A DNA stretch of 6,013 nucleotides, from the NCBI GenBank assembly GCA_030152225.1, contig JASLHL010000125.1, positions 1 through 6,013 on the forward strand, in the 5' to 3' direction. The notes beneath the pieces are model-generated. The model ran no database searches. It was not told the origin of the DNA and saw nothing but the letters and a program-made list of their open reading frames with translations. Source of the stretch: Flavobacterium sp. (GTDB lineage: Bacteria; Bacteroidota; Bacteroidia; Flavobacteriales; Flavobacteriaceae). The first letter of the stretch is position 1; each line of letters begins with the position of its first letter. Shown in pieces: positions 1 through 5,158 of the stretch. A program made the translations under genes and the position numbers.

Positions 1-406
1 CTGTGAGGATAGGGTTAATATTTAAATAGAGATCCGTTGCTAGTTCTTTATCAATAAAGGCATTGAATGTACCCGTTCCACCTCCAATGGCTATTTCGGA
101 CACTCCTTTTGCCATAAAATGCGCAATAGCTTCCTCGGGATTAGACACAATCCTATAGCCTGTTGTTTCTTTTTTATCTGTATGCGTAGATAAAACAACA
201 AGTTCGATTCCCATAAAGCGATCTTTAACTACTTGAGGGAAATGTTGAAAATGCTCAAATGTTTTCATGCCGATGATTAAATTGCCTACACGATGAGCGT
301 AGTTGAGGTAAAAATCCATAGCCTCTTTTGGGAGTTGATGTGCAGCATTATCCGATACCAACACCTTGCCATTGACTGAAATATTGGCGATTACAGTAAC
401 TTTCAT
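1..406 (-). CDS. RibD C-terminal / dihydrofolate reductase-like oxidoreductase, 3' end cut by window edge
   Basis: The reverse strand is open from an ATG at 406 to the left edge (135 codons, no stop reached). The product begins MKVTVIANISVNGKV, matching the first strand and S-(L/V)-(D/N)-G-K motif (residues 10-14) of the RibD C-terminal/bacterial DHFR-like family. Other family landmarks are GMKTFE (46-51, usually GRKTFE), a glycine-rich IGGGTGTFNAFI segment (107-118) that in the family binds NADPH phosphates, and ELATDLYLNINPIL (121-134), typical of the late strand. Family members are usually about 170-190 residues, so roughly the last quarter is missing. They are cytosolic NAD(P)H-dependent reductases; the substrate of stand-alone members is mostly unknown, and I cannot say whether this one acts on a pterin or a flavin precursor. 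It is divergent from an HxlR-type regulator, and the operator-like palindrome overlaps its likely promoter, so it is probably that regulator's target. The family call is firm; the exact role is open. Confidence 0.88.
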   Translation of the reverse strand, partial: MKVTVIANISVNGKVLVSDNAAHQLPKEAMDFYLNYAHRVGNLIIGMKTFEHFQHFPQVVKDRFMGIELVVLSTHTDKKETTGYRIVSNPEEAIAHFMAKGVSEIAIGGGTGTFNAFIDKELATDLYLNINPILT

Positions 407-418
407 TTAATTAATTTT

Positions 419-436
419 TAGATTGTTACAAATCTA
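419..436. promoter_or_regulatory. Candidate HxlR operator (inverted repeat)
   Basis: TAGATTGTTACAAATCTA has perfect 6-bp arms (TAGATT 419-424, AATCTA 431-436) around a 6-bp spacer whose central TA is also symmetric. It is the clearest dyad in the 79-bp gap between the divergent reductase and regulator genes. HxlR proteins bind such palindromes as winged-helix dimers. Its placement would let one bound dimer cover the reductase -7 box and the region just upstream of the regulator's -7 box. Binding is inferred from position and symmetry. Confidence 0.55.
429..436 (-). promoter_or_regulatory. Candidate -7 box for the reductase gene
   Basis: Read on the minus strand this is TAGATTTG, an exact match to the Bacteroidota -7 consensus TAnnTTTG. 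It lies 22 bases before the ATG at 406, giving a short leader. No TTG-type -33 box is seen at the usual spacing. The box coincides with the right arm of the inverted repeat, which suggests repression by steric blocking. Confidence 0.4.
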
Positions 437-450
437 GGCTACACTTATTT

Positions 451-458
451 TATATTTG
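451..458 (+). promoter_or_regulatory. Candidate -7 box for the HxlR regulator gene
   Basis: TATATTTG matches TAnnTTTG exactly and lies 27 bases upstream of the ATG at 486. The nearest TTG (423-425) is 25 bases away, longer than usual, and falls inside the inverted repeat, so the -33 element is uncertain. A purine-rich AGAGGATAG just before the start codon may help ribosome binding. Confidence 0.4.
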
Positions 459-485
459 CTATGACTTACCTAGAGGATAGTAATT

Positions 486-833
486 ATGACCGATCAAAAA
501 GAAAAGATACCCAAAGAAACCATACTGGCACTCCATGATGCCCTTGCGTTACTAAGTGGAAAGTGGAAGTTTTGCATTCTGAATAATCTGTTGCAAAACA
601 AAACCATGCGGTTTAAAGATTTACAAGAAAAAGCAAAGGGAATCTCCCCCAAAGTATTGACGAAAGAATTACAAGAATTAGAAGATAATCTGTTTATTAT
701 TCGAACAGTTAACCAAACCAAACCCATTACGGTGTCTTACTGCCTTACTGAACATGCACTGGAGAGTCTACCCGTTTTAGAATCCCTCATTCAATTTGGA
801 TTAACCCATCGAAATAAGATTAAGAGTAAGTGA
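486..833 (+). CDS. HxlR-family winged helix-turn-helix transcriptional regulator
   Basis: This is a 115-residue protein of the usual HxlR length (about 100-130). Family motifs appear in order: ALALLSGKWKFCIL (19-32, the hallmark helix with G-K-W), RFKDLQEKAKGISPKVLTKEL (42-62, recognition helix region with the conserved G-I-S-x-K-x-L-T), LQELEDNLFI (62-71), the wing with K79-P80 and SYCLTE (84-89), then PVLESLIQFG (96-105) in the dimerisation helix. It should act as a cytosolic DNA-binding dimer. Some relatives (YodB, HypR) sense electrophiles or oxidants through cysteine. This protein has C30, in the helix after GKW, and C86, before the last helix; neither is at the extreme N-terminus as in YodB, so redox sensing is only a possibility. 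It is divergent from a reductase gene with a palindrome between them, the common layout of a regulator controlling its neighbour and itself. The start follows a purine-rich site and a good -7 box. The family call is very firm; the ligand is unknown. Confidence 0.95.
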   Translation: MTDQKEKIPKETILALHDALALLSGKWKFCILNNLLQNKTMRFKDLQEKAKGISPKVLTKELQELEDNLFIIRTVNQTKPITVSYCLTEHALESLPVLESLIQFGLTHRNKIKSK

Positions 834-1061
834 GCTAAAGGGGTATAATTAGGTGTAAAGATACATAGGCAACCTAGTTGTAAAGGAAAATCAGGAGAGG
901 GAAATGTCTCTTTGAATGGAAAGAATTAGAAGAATAGTAAGCAATATTACAGGCTTTAAGTGTTTGATTTTAAGTATTTTAATTTTTTGTTTTAACCTAT
1001 AAGTACAAACGTCATTGACATAATAGTTTAGTAAAAAGTAGGATGTTTTTTTGAGATTTAT

Positions 1062-1069
1062 TATTTTTG
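1062..1069 (+). promoter_or_regulatory. Candidate -7 box for the lipoprotein gene
   Basis: TATTTTTG fits TAnnTTTG and lies 28 bases upstream of the ATG at 1098, the same distance as for other genes here. No TTG is seen at the expected -33 spacing. The DNA is T-rich, so a chance match is possible. Confidence 0.3.
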
Positions 1070-1097
1070 CCCCCTTTTTTAAATAAAACTAATTCCT

Positions 1098-1982
1098 ATG
1101 AAAATGCGATTTTTAGCCTTGTTGCTAACTGTTATTACCTTCATCAGTTGTGATGATCCTTTTAAAAGACAAGATTTTTACCTATCCAATCCCACAGATG
1201 CAACCATGCAAGTCACTATCGATGACAAAGCATATACCTTAGTCCCTCAGAGCGTGGAGTTAGTAAAGTTAAAATCGGGTATACACGAGTTGACATACAA
1301 GGGACAAAAACAGGCCTTCAACGTATTTCAACAAAATTCTGGCGGGATTATTAACCCTGCATTAGCGCCACATTACATCTATTCTATGGTGTATGCTACA
1401 GAAGGAAACTTTGATAAGTTTGGTTCAATCCAACGTGCAATCGAAATTGATGGTGTGCCTTATGAGGACAATATCAAATCAACAAATGCCCTTTTTATTG
1501 ATAACAACCTGTATCGCTGTACCTACTTCTTGGGTGAAGCTTATCCAGAAGAACAAATTACCTACAATAAAAATACAGTTGGAAACTTTTTTAATAAATT
1601 CTTTACTAAAGCTGAATTTATTGCGTTTTACGACGAAGCAGTTGTAGCAGAAGAAAGAGGATTTCACGAACAAAGTCGCGTGGAAAATGGGACGTGTACC
1701 ATTACAGAACCTAGTACCCCTGTGGCTTTAGTAATTCCCGATGTACCACAAGAAGAGGTAATCGCTTCGTACAAAAAAGAAGTGGAACTCGTAGAAGAAT
1801 TCAGAAAATCAACGGACGCAGCAAGACAAAAAGCCATTCAAAAAGAACTGTTTGACTTATCTATGAGTCGTTCTAAATTAGATATTAATTACAGTAAATT
1901 GACAACGGAACAAAATCAATCGATGAATGATTTTGTACACGCCAGTGGAAGAATTTCCGGTGCTGGAATTATCGAATTGTAA
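1098..1982 (+). CDS. Outer-membrane or surface lipoprotein of unknown function
   Basis: The 294-residue product starts with a lipoprotein signal: basic MKMR, hydrophobic core (5-16) and cysteine C18 after Phe-Ile-Ser, a loose lipobox. Asp19-Asp20 follow the cysteine; acidic residues there favour outer-membrane sorting and, in some Bacteroidota, export to the cell surface, so a surface site is possible. Residues 26-76 look like a small beta domain (DFYLSNPTDATMQVTIDD, then Y-T-L-V-P and a G-I-H-E-L turn), reminiscent of PEGA-type domains. N80-S-G-G-I-I-N-P (to 87) and Y93/Y95 follow. The middle (130-205) is mixed, with C141 and C200 available for a disulfide. After a Pro-rich linker (205-218), residues 219-280 are charged and helical (likely coiled coil), ending in an LTTEQNQSMNDF stretch. 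The leader lacks a Shine-Dalgarno, as is usual in this group. No operon partner is evident: flanking gaps are large and a terminator lies downstream. I do not recognise a named family. Confidence 0.88.
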   Translation: MKMRFLALLLTVITFISCDDPFKRQDFYLSNPTDATMQVTIDDKAYTLVPQSVELVKLKSGIHELTYKGQKQAFNVFQQNSGGIINPALAPHYIYSMVYATEGNFDKFGSIQRAIEIDGVPYEDNIKSTNALFIDNNLYRCTYFLGEAYPEEQITYNKNTVGNFFNKFFTKAEFIAFYDEAVVAEERGFHEQSRVENGTCTITEPSTPVALVIPDVPQEEVIASYKKEVELVEEFRKSTDAARQKAIQKELFDLSMSRSKLDINYSKLTTEQNQSMNDFVHASGRISGAGIIEL

Positions 1983-2011
1983 GTAAATGTTGGAGAGAGA
2001 AGAAGGGAATG

Positions 2012-2046
2012 GTTTACAGCTAACGGTTAATCAGTTGACTGTAAAC
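2012..2046. repeat. Imperfect hairpin downstream of the lipoprotein gene
   Basis: GTTTACAG (2012-2019) and CTGTAAAC (2039-2046) are perfect 8-base inverted arms around a 19-base loop, with a possible extra G-U pair outside and a minor TAA/TTA dyad (2021-2029) inside. It begins 29 bases after the lipoprotein stop. No T-run follows, so it is not a standard intrinsic terminator; it could be an mRNA 3'-end structure or a small extragenic repeat. Confidence 0.35.
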
Positions 2047-2121
2047 TGTTCTTATTTAGATGATTTTCCTTTCATCGTATCAGTACTGTTGCTTTACTAT
2101 TTGCACTATGGCGGATGCCTA

Positions 2122-2273
2122 GGATGCGACCTTTCTCCTTTCTTTAGTCAGGATGGCGTAAATGGAGAGCATATTACTATTTTTAGGGTGAGACCATCAA
2201 TAGAGAAATTTTTTCTTTTATTAGAAAAATAAGTAATATGACCTTGTTCTGCTGACGAAGGAAGCATCGCATC
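2122..2273. repeat. Weak inverted pair of GATGCGA...GTCAG elements in non-coding DNA
   Basis: Within the gene-free stretch 1983-2358, 2123-2151 reads GATGCGA, then C/T-rich sequence, then GTCAGG. The reverse complement of 2251-2273 reads GATGCGATGCTTCCTTCGTC followed by AGC, so the two segments are imperfect inverted copies about 100 bases apart. The second resembles short extragenic repeats I recall from Bacteroidota intergenic DNA, but I cannot verify that here. No protein is supported across this stretch; the open frame at 1987-2232 has unconvincing composition. Confidence 0.2.
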
Positions 2274-2291
2274 GGTCAATCTATCTTTACT

Positions 2292-2340
2292 AAAAAAAGC
2301 ATGTAAAAGCGTATTATTTCGTCTTCTACATGCTTTTTTT
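2292..2340. terminator. Bidirectional intrinsic terminator
   Basis: AAAAAAAGCATGTA (2292-2305) and TACATGCTTTTTTT (2327-2340) are perfect 14-base inverted arms. After a mismatch (2306/2326) three more pairs extend the stem, leaving a 13-base loop. A flanking T-run (2334-2341) on the plus strand and an A-run (2292-2298), read as T on the minus strand, allow function in both directions. It sits between the convergent lipoprotein and CLC genes, 18 bases past the CLC stop and about 310 past the lipoprotein stop. Confidence 0.9.
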
Positions 2341-2358
2341 TAAGGGTATAGGGGAAGC

Positions 2359-3621
2359 TTATTTTTTAGCTAGATAAAAATCGTACGTATACACATTGTA
2401 AGGGAGGATCAGCTTAGCAAAGTATTTAGCAGTAAAACTACCCAAGAGCAGTGGAATAAACAATTGATAGCCATTGGGTACTAAGTTACACACGAGAATC
2501 AATGCCGTTAAAGGAGCATAAATAGAGGCAGATAAGGTTGCAGCGGCACCGACCAGAGCAAAATTGAGTGGGATGAGTTGCAAATCAAAATAGGTATTGC
2601 CTAGGTGAGCAAACAACAGACCTAAAAAGGCGCCAGCAACAATACTCGGTGCAAATACACCGCCGTCACCGCCTGCACCCAGCGTTAGGGAAGCAGCAAA
2701 AGGTTTGAGTAAAATAAGCAAGCCAAGGCTATATAAAGTGATCGTTGCTTGAGGATGAAGGGCTTCCTTTAACCCGTGGTAACTATCACCATAGAGAACT
2801 GGAAATAAAAAAATAAATAGTCCAACCGAAAGTGCACCGAGATTCACGCGTAAAAAGTTATTGTTGATGTTACCAAATAGCTTTTTGATGCGAGTAACTA
2901 GTAGCGTAAAGTAAACGGATAATAATCCTCCAAGAAGGCTTACTAAGATAAAGAAAGGAATCGCATGTGTATGCCATCCTGTAACTTGAAACGAAAGCAA
3001 CGGTTGATACTGAAACAAGACAATAAATCCCCAAGCGAGTAGGGCAGAAGTCCCACAACTGATCCACAGCGATTTACTCGTTTTTCTGGCAATGACTTCT
3101 AAGGCAAAGAGAAAACCCGCAAGTGGGCTCCCAAACAAAAGAGAAACACCCGCAGTAACACCCGCACAAATGAGTTCTCTTTTAAAGGCATTTGCCGTAA
3201 AGTGCTTCGTGTGGATACTATTACCTACAGTAGCTGTTGCAACTACAGAAGATACTTCAATACCCGTAGAACCTCCCGTCGCAACCGTTAAAAATCCATT
3301 GAGTAAATGAGAAGGGATCTTGAAAAAAGGCAGGTGATCCTTGCGTTGATCCAGTGTTTTATAAATCTCTGTAATTCCCTTATTCTTTCGACCTTTGAAA
3401 AGGAATTTTCTCAAAAAATAGATGGTCGTAATACCAATAGTAGGCAGCAAGATAAATAAGAGTTTTTGGGTGTTGTTTACCTTTTCAAATAATAATTCTT
3501 CTGCATGTTCAGTTGCCTGTTGGGTTAGAAATACAAGTAGTAAACTACATAAACTAACAAATGCCGAAGCGAGAACCAATTTAATTAGGTTGTGGTAGGT
3601 GATTTTTTTTCTTTTATACAT
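2359..3621 (-). CDS. CLC-family chloride channel/transporter without CBS domains
   Basis: This is a 420-residue, strongly hydrophobic membrane protein that should pass anions across the inner membrane as a CLC homodimer. The first selectivity motif (GSGIP) is represented by NKGIT (80-84) followed by EI. GGSTGIE (116-122) replaces GREGP, with E122 aligned to the gating glutamate (E148 of E. coli ClcA). SPLAGFLFALEVI (165-177) matches the helix carrying the internal proton glutamate; E175 is kept, but V176 sits where ClcA has E203. GAGGDGGVFAPS (315-326) contains the GxFxP motif. APLTALILVCNL (369-380) is the usual APLTA helix, with Asn379 where many family members have Glu. Y411 in NVYTYDF may match the anion-binding Tyr445. 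The protein ends there, so there are no C-terminal CBS domains, unlike many Bacteroidota homologues of about 590 residues. The ATG at 3621 precedes a basic MYKRKK start and first membrane helix. It is probably monocistronic and ends at a strong terminator. Family very sure; channel versus antiporter open. Confidence 0.94.
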   Translation of the reverse strand: MYKRKKITYHNLIKLVLASAFVSLCSLLLVFLTQQATEHAEELLFEKVNNTQKLLFILLPTIGITTIYFLRKFLFKGRKNKGITEIYKTLDQRKDHLPFFKIPSHLLNGFLTVATGGSTGIEVSSVVATATVGNSIHTKHFTANAFKRELICAGVTAGVSLLFGSPLAGFLFALEVIARKTSKSLWISCGTSALLAWGFIVLFQYQPLLSFQVTGWHTHAIPFFILVSLLGGLLSVYFTLLVTRIKKLFGNINNNFLRVNLGALSVGLFIFLFPVLYGDSYHGLKEALHPQATITLYSLGLLILLKPFAASLTLGAGGDGGVFAPSIVAGAFLGLLFAHLGNTYFDLQLIPLNFALVGAAATLSASIYAPLTALILVCNLVPNGYQLFIPLLLGSFTAKYFAKLILPYNVYTYDFYLAKK

Positions 3622-4136
3622 GATATACGTGTGGTAAAGATCAAGCGATCTCTAGCCGATTTTAAGTGTAACCTTTCGTGATTTACAGCCACAAGGGGAG
3701 AAAAAAGGTGATGTAAAAGTATTAAAAAATAAAAAAATAAGCTGTTAATTCACGTTATTTTTAAAATCAGTTGACGGCTAAAATCGCACAAATTGAAAGA
3801 TGAGGGGAAAAGGGAAATGAGAGAAGGGAAAAGGGAGATGGGAAAAGGGAGATGGGAAATAGGAAATGGGGGTACACTCACTAAGAACAGTCTAACAAAC
3901 CGCACAAAAACAAAGCACAAAAAACAAAAAGCAAACCGTGCAAAAAACAATTACTTTATATTATCAAATAGGAGCAACTTAGTTCATATAGAAAACAAAT
4001 ATTTTCTTACAGAAAGATCCGATTACTTTTTATTATTATTTCTCTTGTAGTACATTCGTACGAGCAAGTTTTAAAAGTGAAAATGTAGAATTTGCTAGAA
4101 CAATACATGTAAACCATACAATATACTAGAAAAACG
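3622..4136. other. 515-bp gene-free divergent intergenic region
   Basis: This lies between the divergent CLC gene and the secreted protein gene. From left to right it holds a CLC leader with a GATC-AAGC-GATC dyad (3639-3650) and no exact TAnnTTTG on the minus strand; A-tracts around 3724-3739; a G-rich heptamer tandem array (3805-3867); a T-poor A/C-rich stretch (about 3880-3955); and an AT-rich segment with an imperfect dyad at 4044-4068 (CTTG, GTAC, ATTC, GTAC, CAAG). A nine-base near-match to the -7 box, TAGAATTTG (4086-4094, one base too long), is 42 bases before the ATG at 4137. Open frames here (3793-4050 plus, 3750-3950 minus) are translations of the low-complexity DNA and are not supported as genes. 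Confidence 0.7.
3805..3867 (+). repeat. Heptanucleotide tandem repeat (GGGARAW type, nine units)
   Basis: Nine contiguous 7-base units run GGGAAAA, GGGAAAT, GAGAGAA, GGGAAAA, GGGAGAT, GGGAAAA, GGGAGAT, GGGAAAT, AGGAAAT. Units 4-5 and 6-7 form two exact 14-base copies (3826-3839, 3840-3853). GGG runs separated by four bases at 3826-3856 fit a G-quadruplex motif, and the near-pure purine strand could also form a triplex. A GGGGG run follows directly at 3868-3872. Short heptanucleotide tandem repeats are known in other bacteria, for example cyanobacterial STRR sequences. Confidence 0.85.
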
Positions 4137-4823
4137 ATGAAAAAACAATGGATCTTTTTATTTGTCTTGTGTACCCTAACGGCCTTGGGGCAGGTAGAGC
4201 GCAAAAACAAGCCAATCGATTTTTTACCTGAAGGTTATGCCGTGATGCAAACGCTTACCGGAGATTTAAACAAAGACGGGATCGAAGACTGTGTTCTACT
4301 TATTAAAGGAACAGACGAGGAAAATAAAGTTACAGATGAGTATCGCGGTGATCTTGATCTCAATCGTAGGGGGATTATAATTTTGTTTAAGAAAGAGGGA
4401 AAATATGAATTAGCCCTGAAAAACGAAACCTGTTTTTCTTCTGAATATGAAGATGGTGGGATTTATTTTGCACCAGATTTATCCGTTTCTCTAACCAAAG
4501 GCAATATTTACCTTCACTATGCACATGGTCGTTATGGTTATTCGAGCTATACCTTCCGCTATCAACAAGGAGACTTTGAACTAATTGGATACGATAGTGC
4601 TTATCGCAGTAATTTTATTTCCGACTGGGTAGCATTTGATGAAAAGAGTATCAATTTTTCAACAAAGAAAAAGTTAGTCAAAGAAATCATAAAAATCAGT
4701 GATTCGGGTAAGGAAACATATAAAGAAATATGGACGGATTTACAAGTAGATAAACGGGCTAAGCTTTCAGAAATAAAGGATTTTGATGATTTTAGTGCTA
4801 CTGACTACTACAGAGATAAGTAG
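4137..4823 (+). CDS. Secreted protein with calcium-loop-like DxNxDG motif, function unknown
   Basis: The 228-residue product begins with a classical signal peptide: MKKQW, hydrophobic core (6-17) and probable cleavage after A-L-G18 before Q19. Shortly after comes G-D-L-N-K-D-G-I-E-D (42-51), an EF-hand-like D-x-N-x-D-G-x-x-D loop as in FG-GAP/VCBS and dockerin-type calcium sites, followed by a beta strand (CVLLIKG). Only one such motif is seen, so it is not a repeat protein. A second acidic stretch (GDLDLNRRG, 71-79) is followed by alternating beta strands, and aromatic-rich YLHYAHGRYGYSSYTFRY (125-142). C52 and C99 could form a disulfide. The charged C-terminus (163-228) is Lys/Asp-rich. There is no lipobox and no recognisable C-terminal sorting domain, so it is probably periplasmic. 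Similar stand-alone proteins with a GDLNKDG motif near the N-terminus are common in Bacteroidota but, as far as I know, uncharacterised. The start is fixed by the signal peptide; the leader is A-rich without a Shine-Dalgarno. It appears monocistronic. Confidence 0.88.
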   Translation: MKKQWIFLFVLCTLTALGQVERKNKPIDFLPEGYAVMQTLTGDLNKDGIEDCVLLIKGTDEENKVTDEYRGDLDLNRRGIIILFKKEGKYELALKNETCFSSEYEDGGIYFAPDLSVSLTKGNIYLHYAHGRYGYSSYTFRYQQGDFELIGYDSAYRSNFISDWVAFDEKSINFSTKKKLVKEIIKISDSGKETYKEIWTDLQVDKRAKLSEIKDFDDFSATDYYRDK

Positions 4824-4899
4824 TTTTTGAAGTAGTTTTTTAGCGTGAGTAGACTAAAAACGTTGTAAAGGATAAAAGCTACAGAATGAATGGGTACAA

Positions 4900-4912
4900 T
4901 TGCCTAAGGCAA
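4900..4912 (+). terminator. Weak hairpin after the secreted protein gene
   Basis: TTGCC-TAA-GGCAA is a perfect 5-base stem with a 3-base loop, 76 bases past the stop at 4823. It is followed by CAGTTTTA rather than a clean T-run, so any terminator function would be weak. A separate A/T-rich inverted repeat, TTTTTAG (4837-4843) with CTAAAAA (4854-4860), lies nearer the stop and also lacks a trailing T-run. Confidence 0.25.
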
Positions 4913-4975
4913 CAGTTTTAGTGCGAAAAAAGAAGGTTGTCCACAAAAAAAGAAAGGGATGTGCTTCAATTGTAT

Positions 4976-4983
4976 TATTTTTG
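4976..4983 (+). promoter_or_regulatory. Candidate -7 box for the 45-residue small protein gene
   Basis: TATTTTTG fits TAnnTTTG and lies 32 bases upstream of the ATG at 5016, leaving room for a leader of about 20-25 bases. No convincing -33 TTG is present at normal spacing. Confidence 0.35.
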
Positions 4984-5015
4984 TTGTTCATTATACTTGA
5001 TAATAAAAATAAAAT

Positions 5016-5153
5016 ATGGGCAGAAATACCCCCGCCAATCGCCAAATTGTAAAGGACAAATTGGCGAAGAAAAAGCAAAAAGAACAGGAGGCAGTAGCCA
5101 AACGCAAAGCACTTTTAAAAGAAATTGTCAACCAAATGGCAAATAAAAAATAA
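5016..5153 (+). CDS. Very basic 45-residue small protein, unknown function
   Basis: This short frame (ATG 5016, TAA 5151-5153) begins MGRNTPANRQIVKDKLAKKK and ends with V-N-Q-M-A-N-K-K. It has 11 Lys and 3 Arg against 4 acidic residues, no Cys, no aromatic residue and no hydrophobic segment. Residues 9-43 look like one continuous amphipathic helix rich in Lys, Gln, Glu and Ala. Support for it being real: a candidate -7 box 32 bases upstream, an A-rich leader (AAAATAAAAT) of the type seen at Flavobacteriia starts, a strong terminator beginning 5 bases after the stop, and protein-like composition that the overlapping frames lack. The charge suggests a cytosolic protein that binds nucleic acid or the ribosome, but this is inference from composition only. 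I do not recognise a family. The overlapping frame at 4937-5146 and the antisense frame at 4854-5078 are rejected in its favour. Confidence 0.62.
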   Translation: MGRNTPANRQIVKDKLAKKKQKEQEAVAKRKALLKEIVNQMANKK

Positions 5154-5158
5154 AGGTT

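Noticed and set aside
1987..2232. 81-codon plus-strand frame directly after the lipoprotein gene
   Set aside because: Its start is 4 bases past the lipoprotein stop with no ribosome site, it runs through inverted-repeat DNA (repetitive LTVNQLTVN), and its composition matches no family; it appears to be chance translation of non-coding DNA.
3750..3950. 66-codon minus-strand frame, Phe/Pro/Ser-rich
   Set aside because: It is the antisense reading of the same purine-rich repeat; the apparent hydrophobic periodicity comes from the 7-bp repeat.
3793..4050. 85-codon plus-strand frame across the heptamer array
   Set aside because: The first third is repeat translation and the rest is Lys/Asn-rich low complexity from A/C-rich DNA; no promoter, start-site or family support.
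4876..5052. 58-codon plus-strand open frame without ATG, containing a basic stretch followed by a hydrophobic segment
   Set aside because: Only TTG/GTG starts are available, it overlaps the better-supported 45-codon gene in another frame, and the candidate -7 box lies inside it; possibly chance or an old remnant.
4854..5078. 74-codon minus-strand frame
   Set aside because: It is antisense to the small gene and its promoter, with no supporting start site; its hydrophobic content follows from reading A-rich DNA in reverse.
4937..5146. 69-codon plus-strand frame overlapping the 45-codon gene
   Set aside because: It starts upstream of the candidate -7 box, is out of frame with the better candidate, and its C-terminal part looks like a frame-shifted translation.
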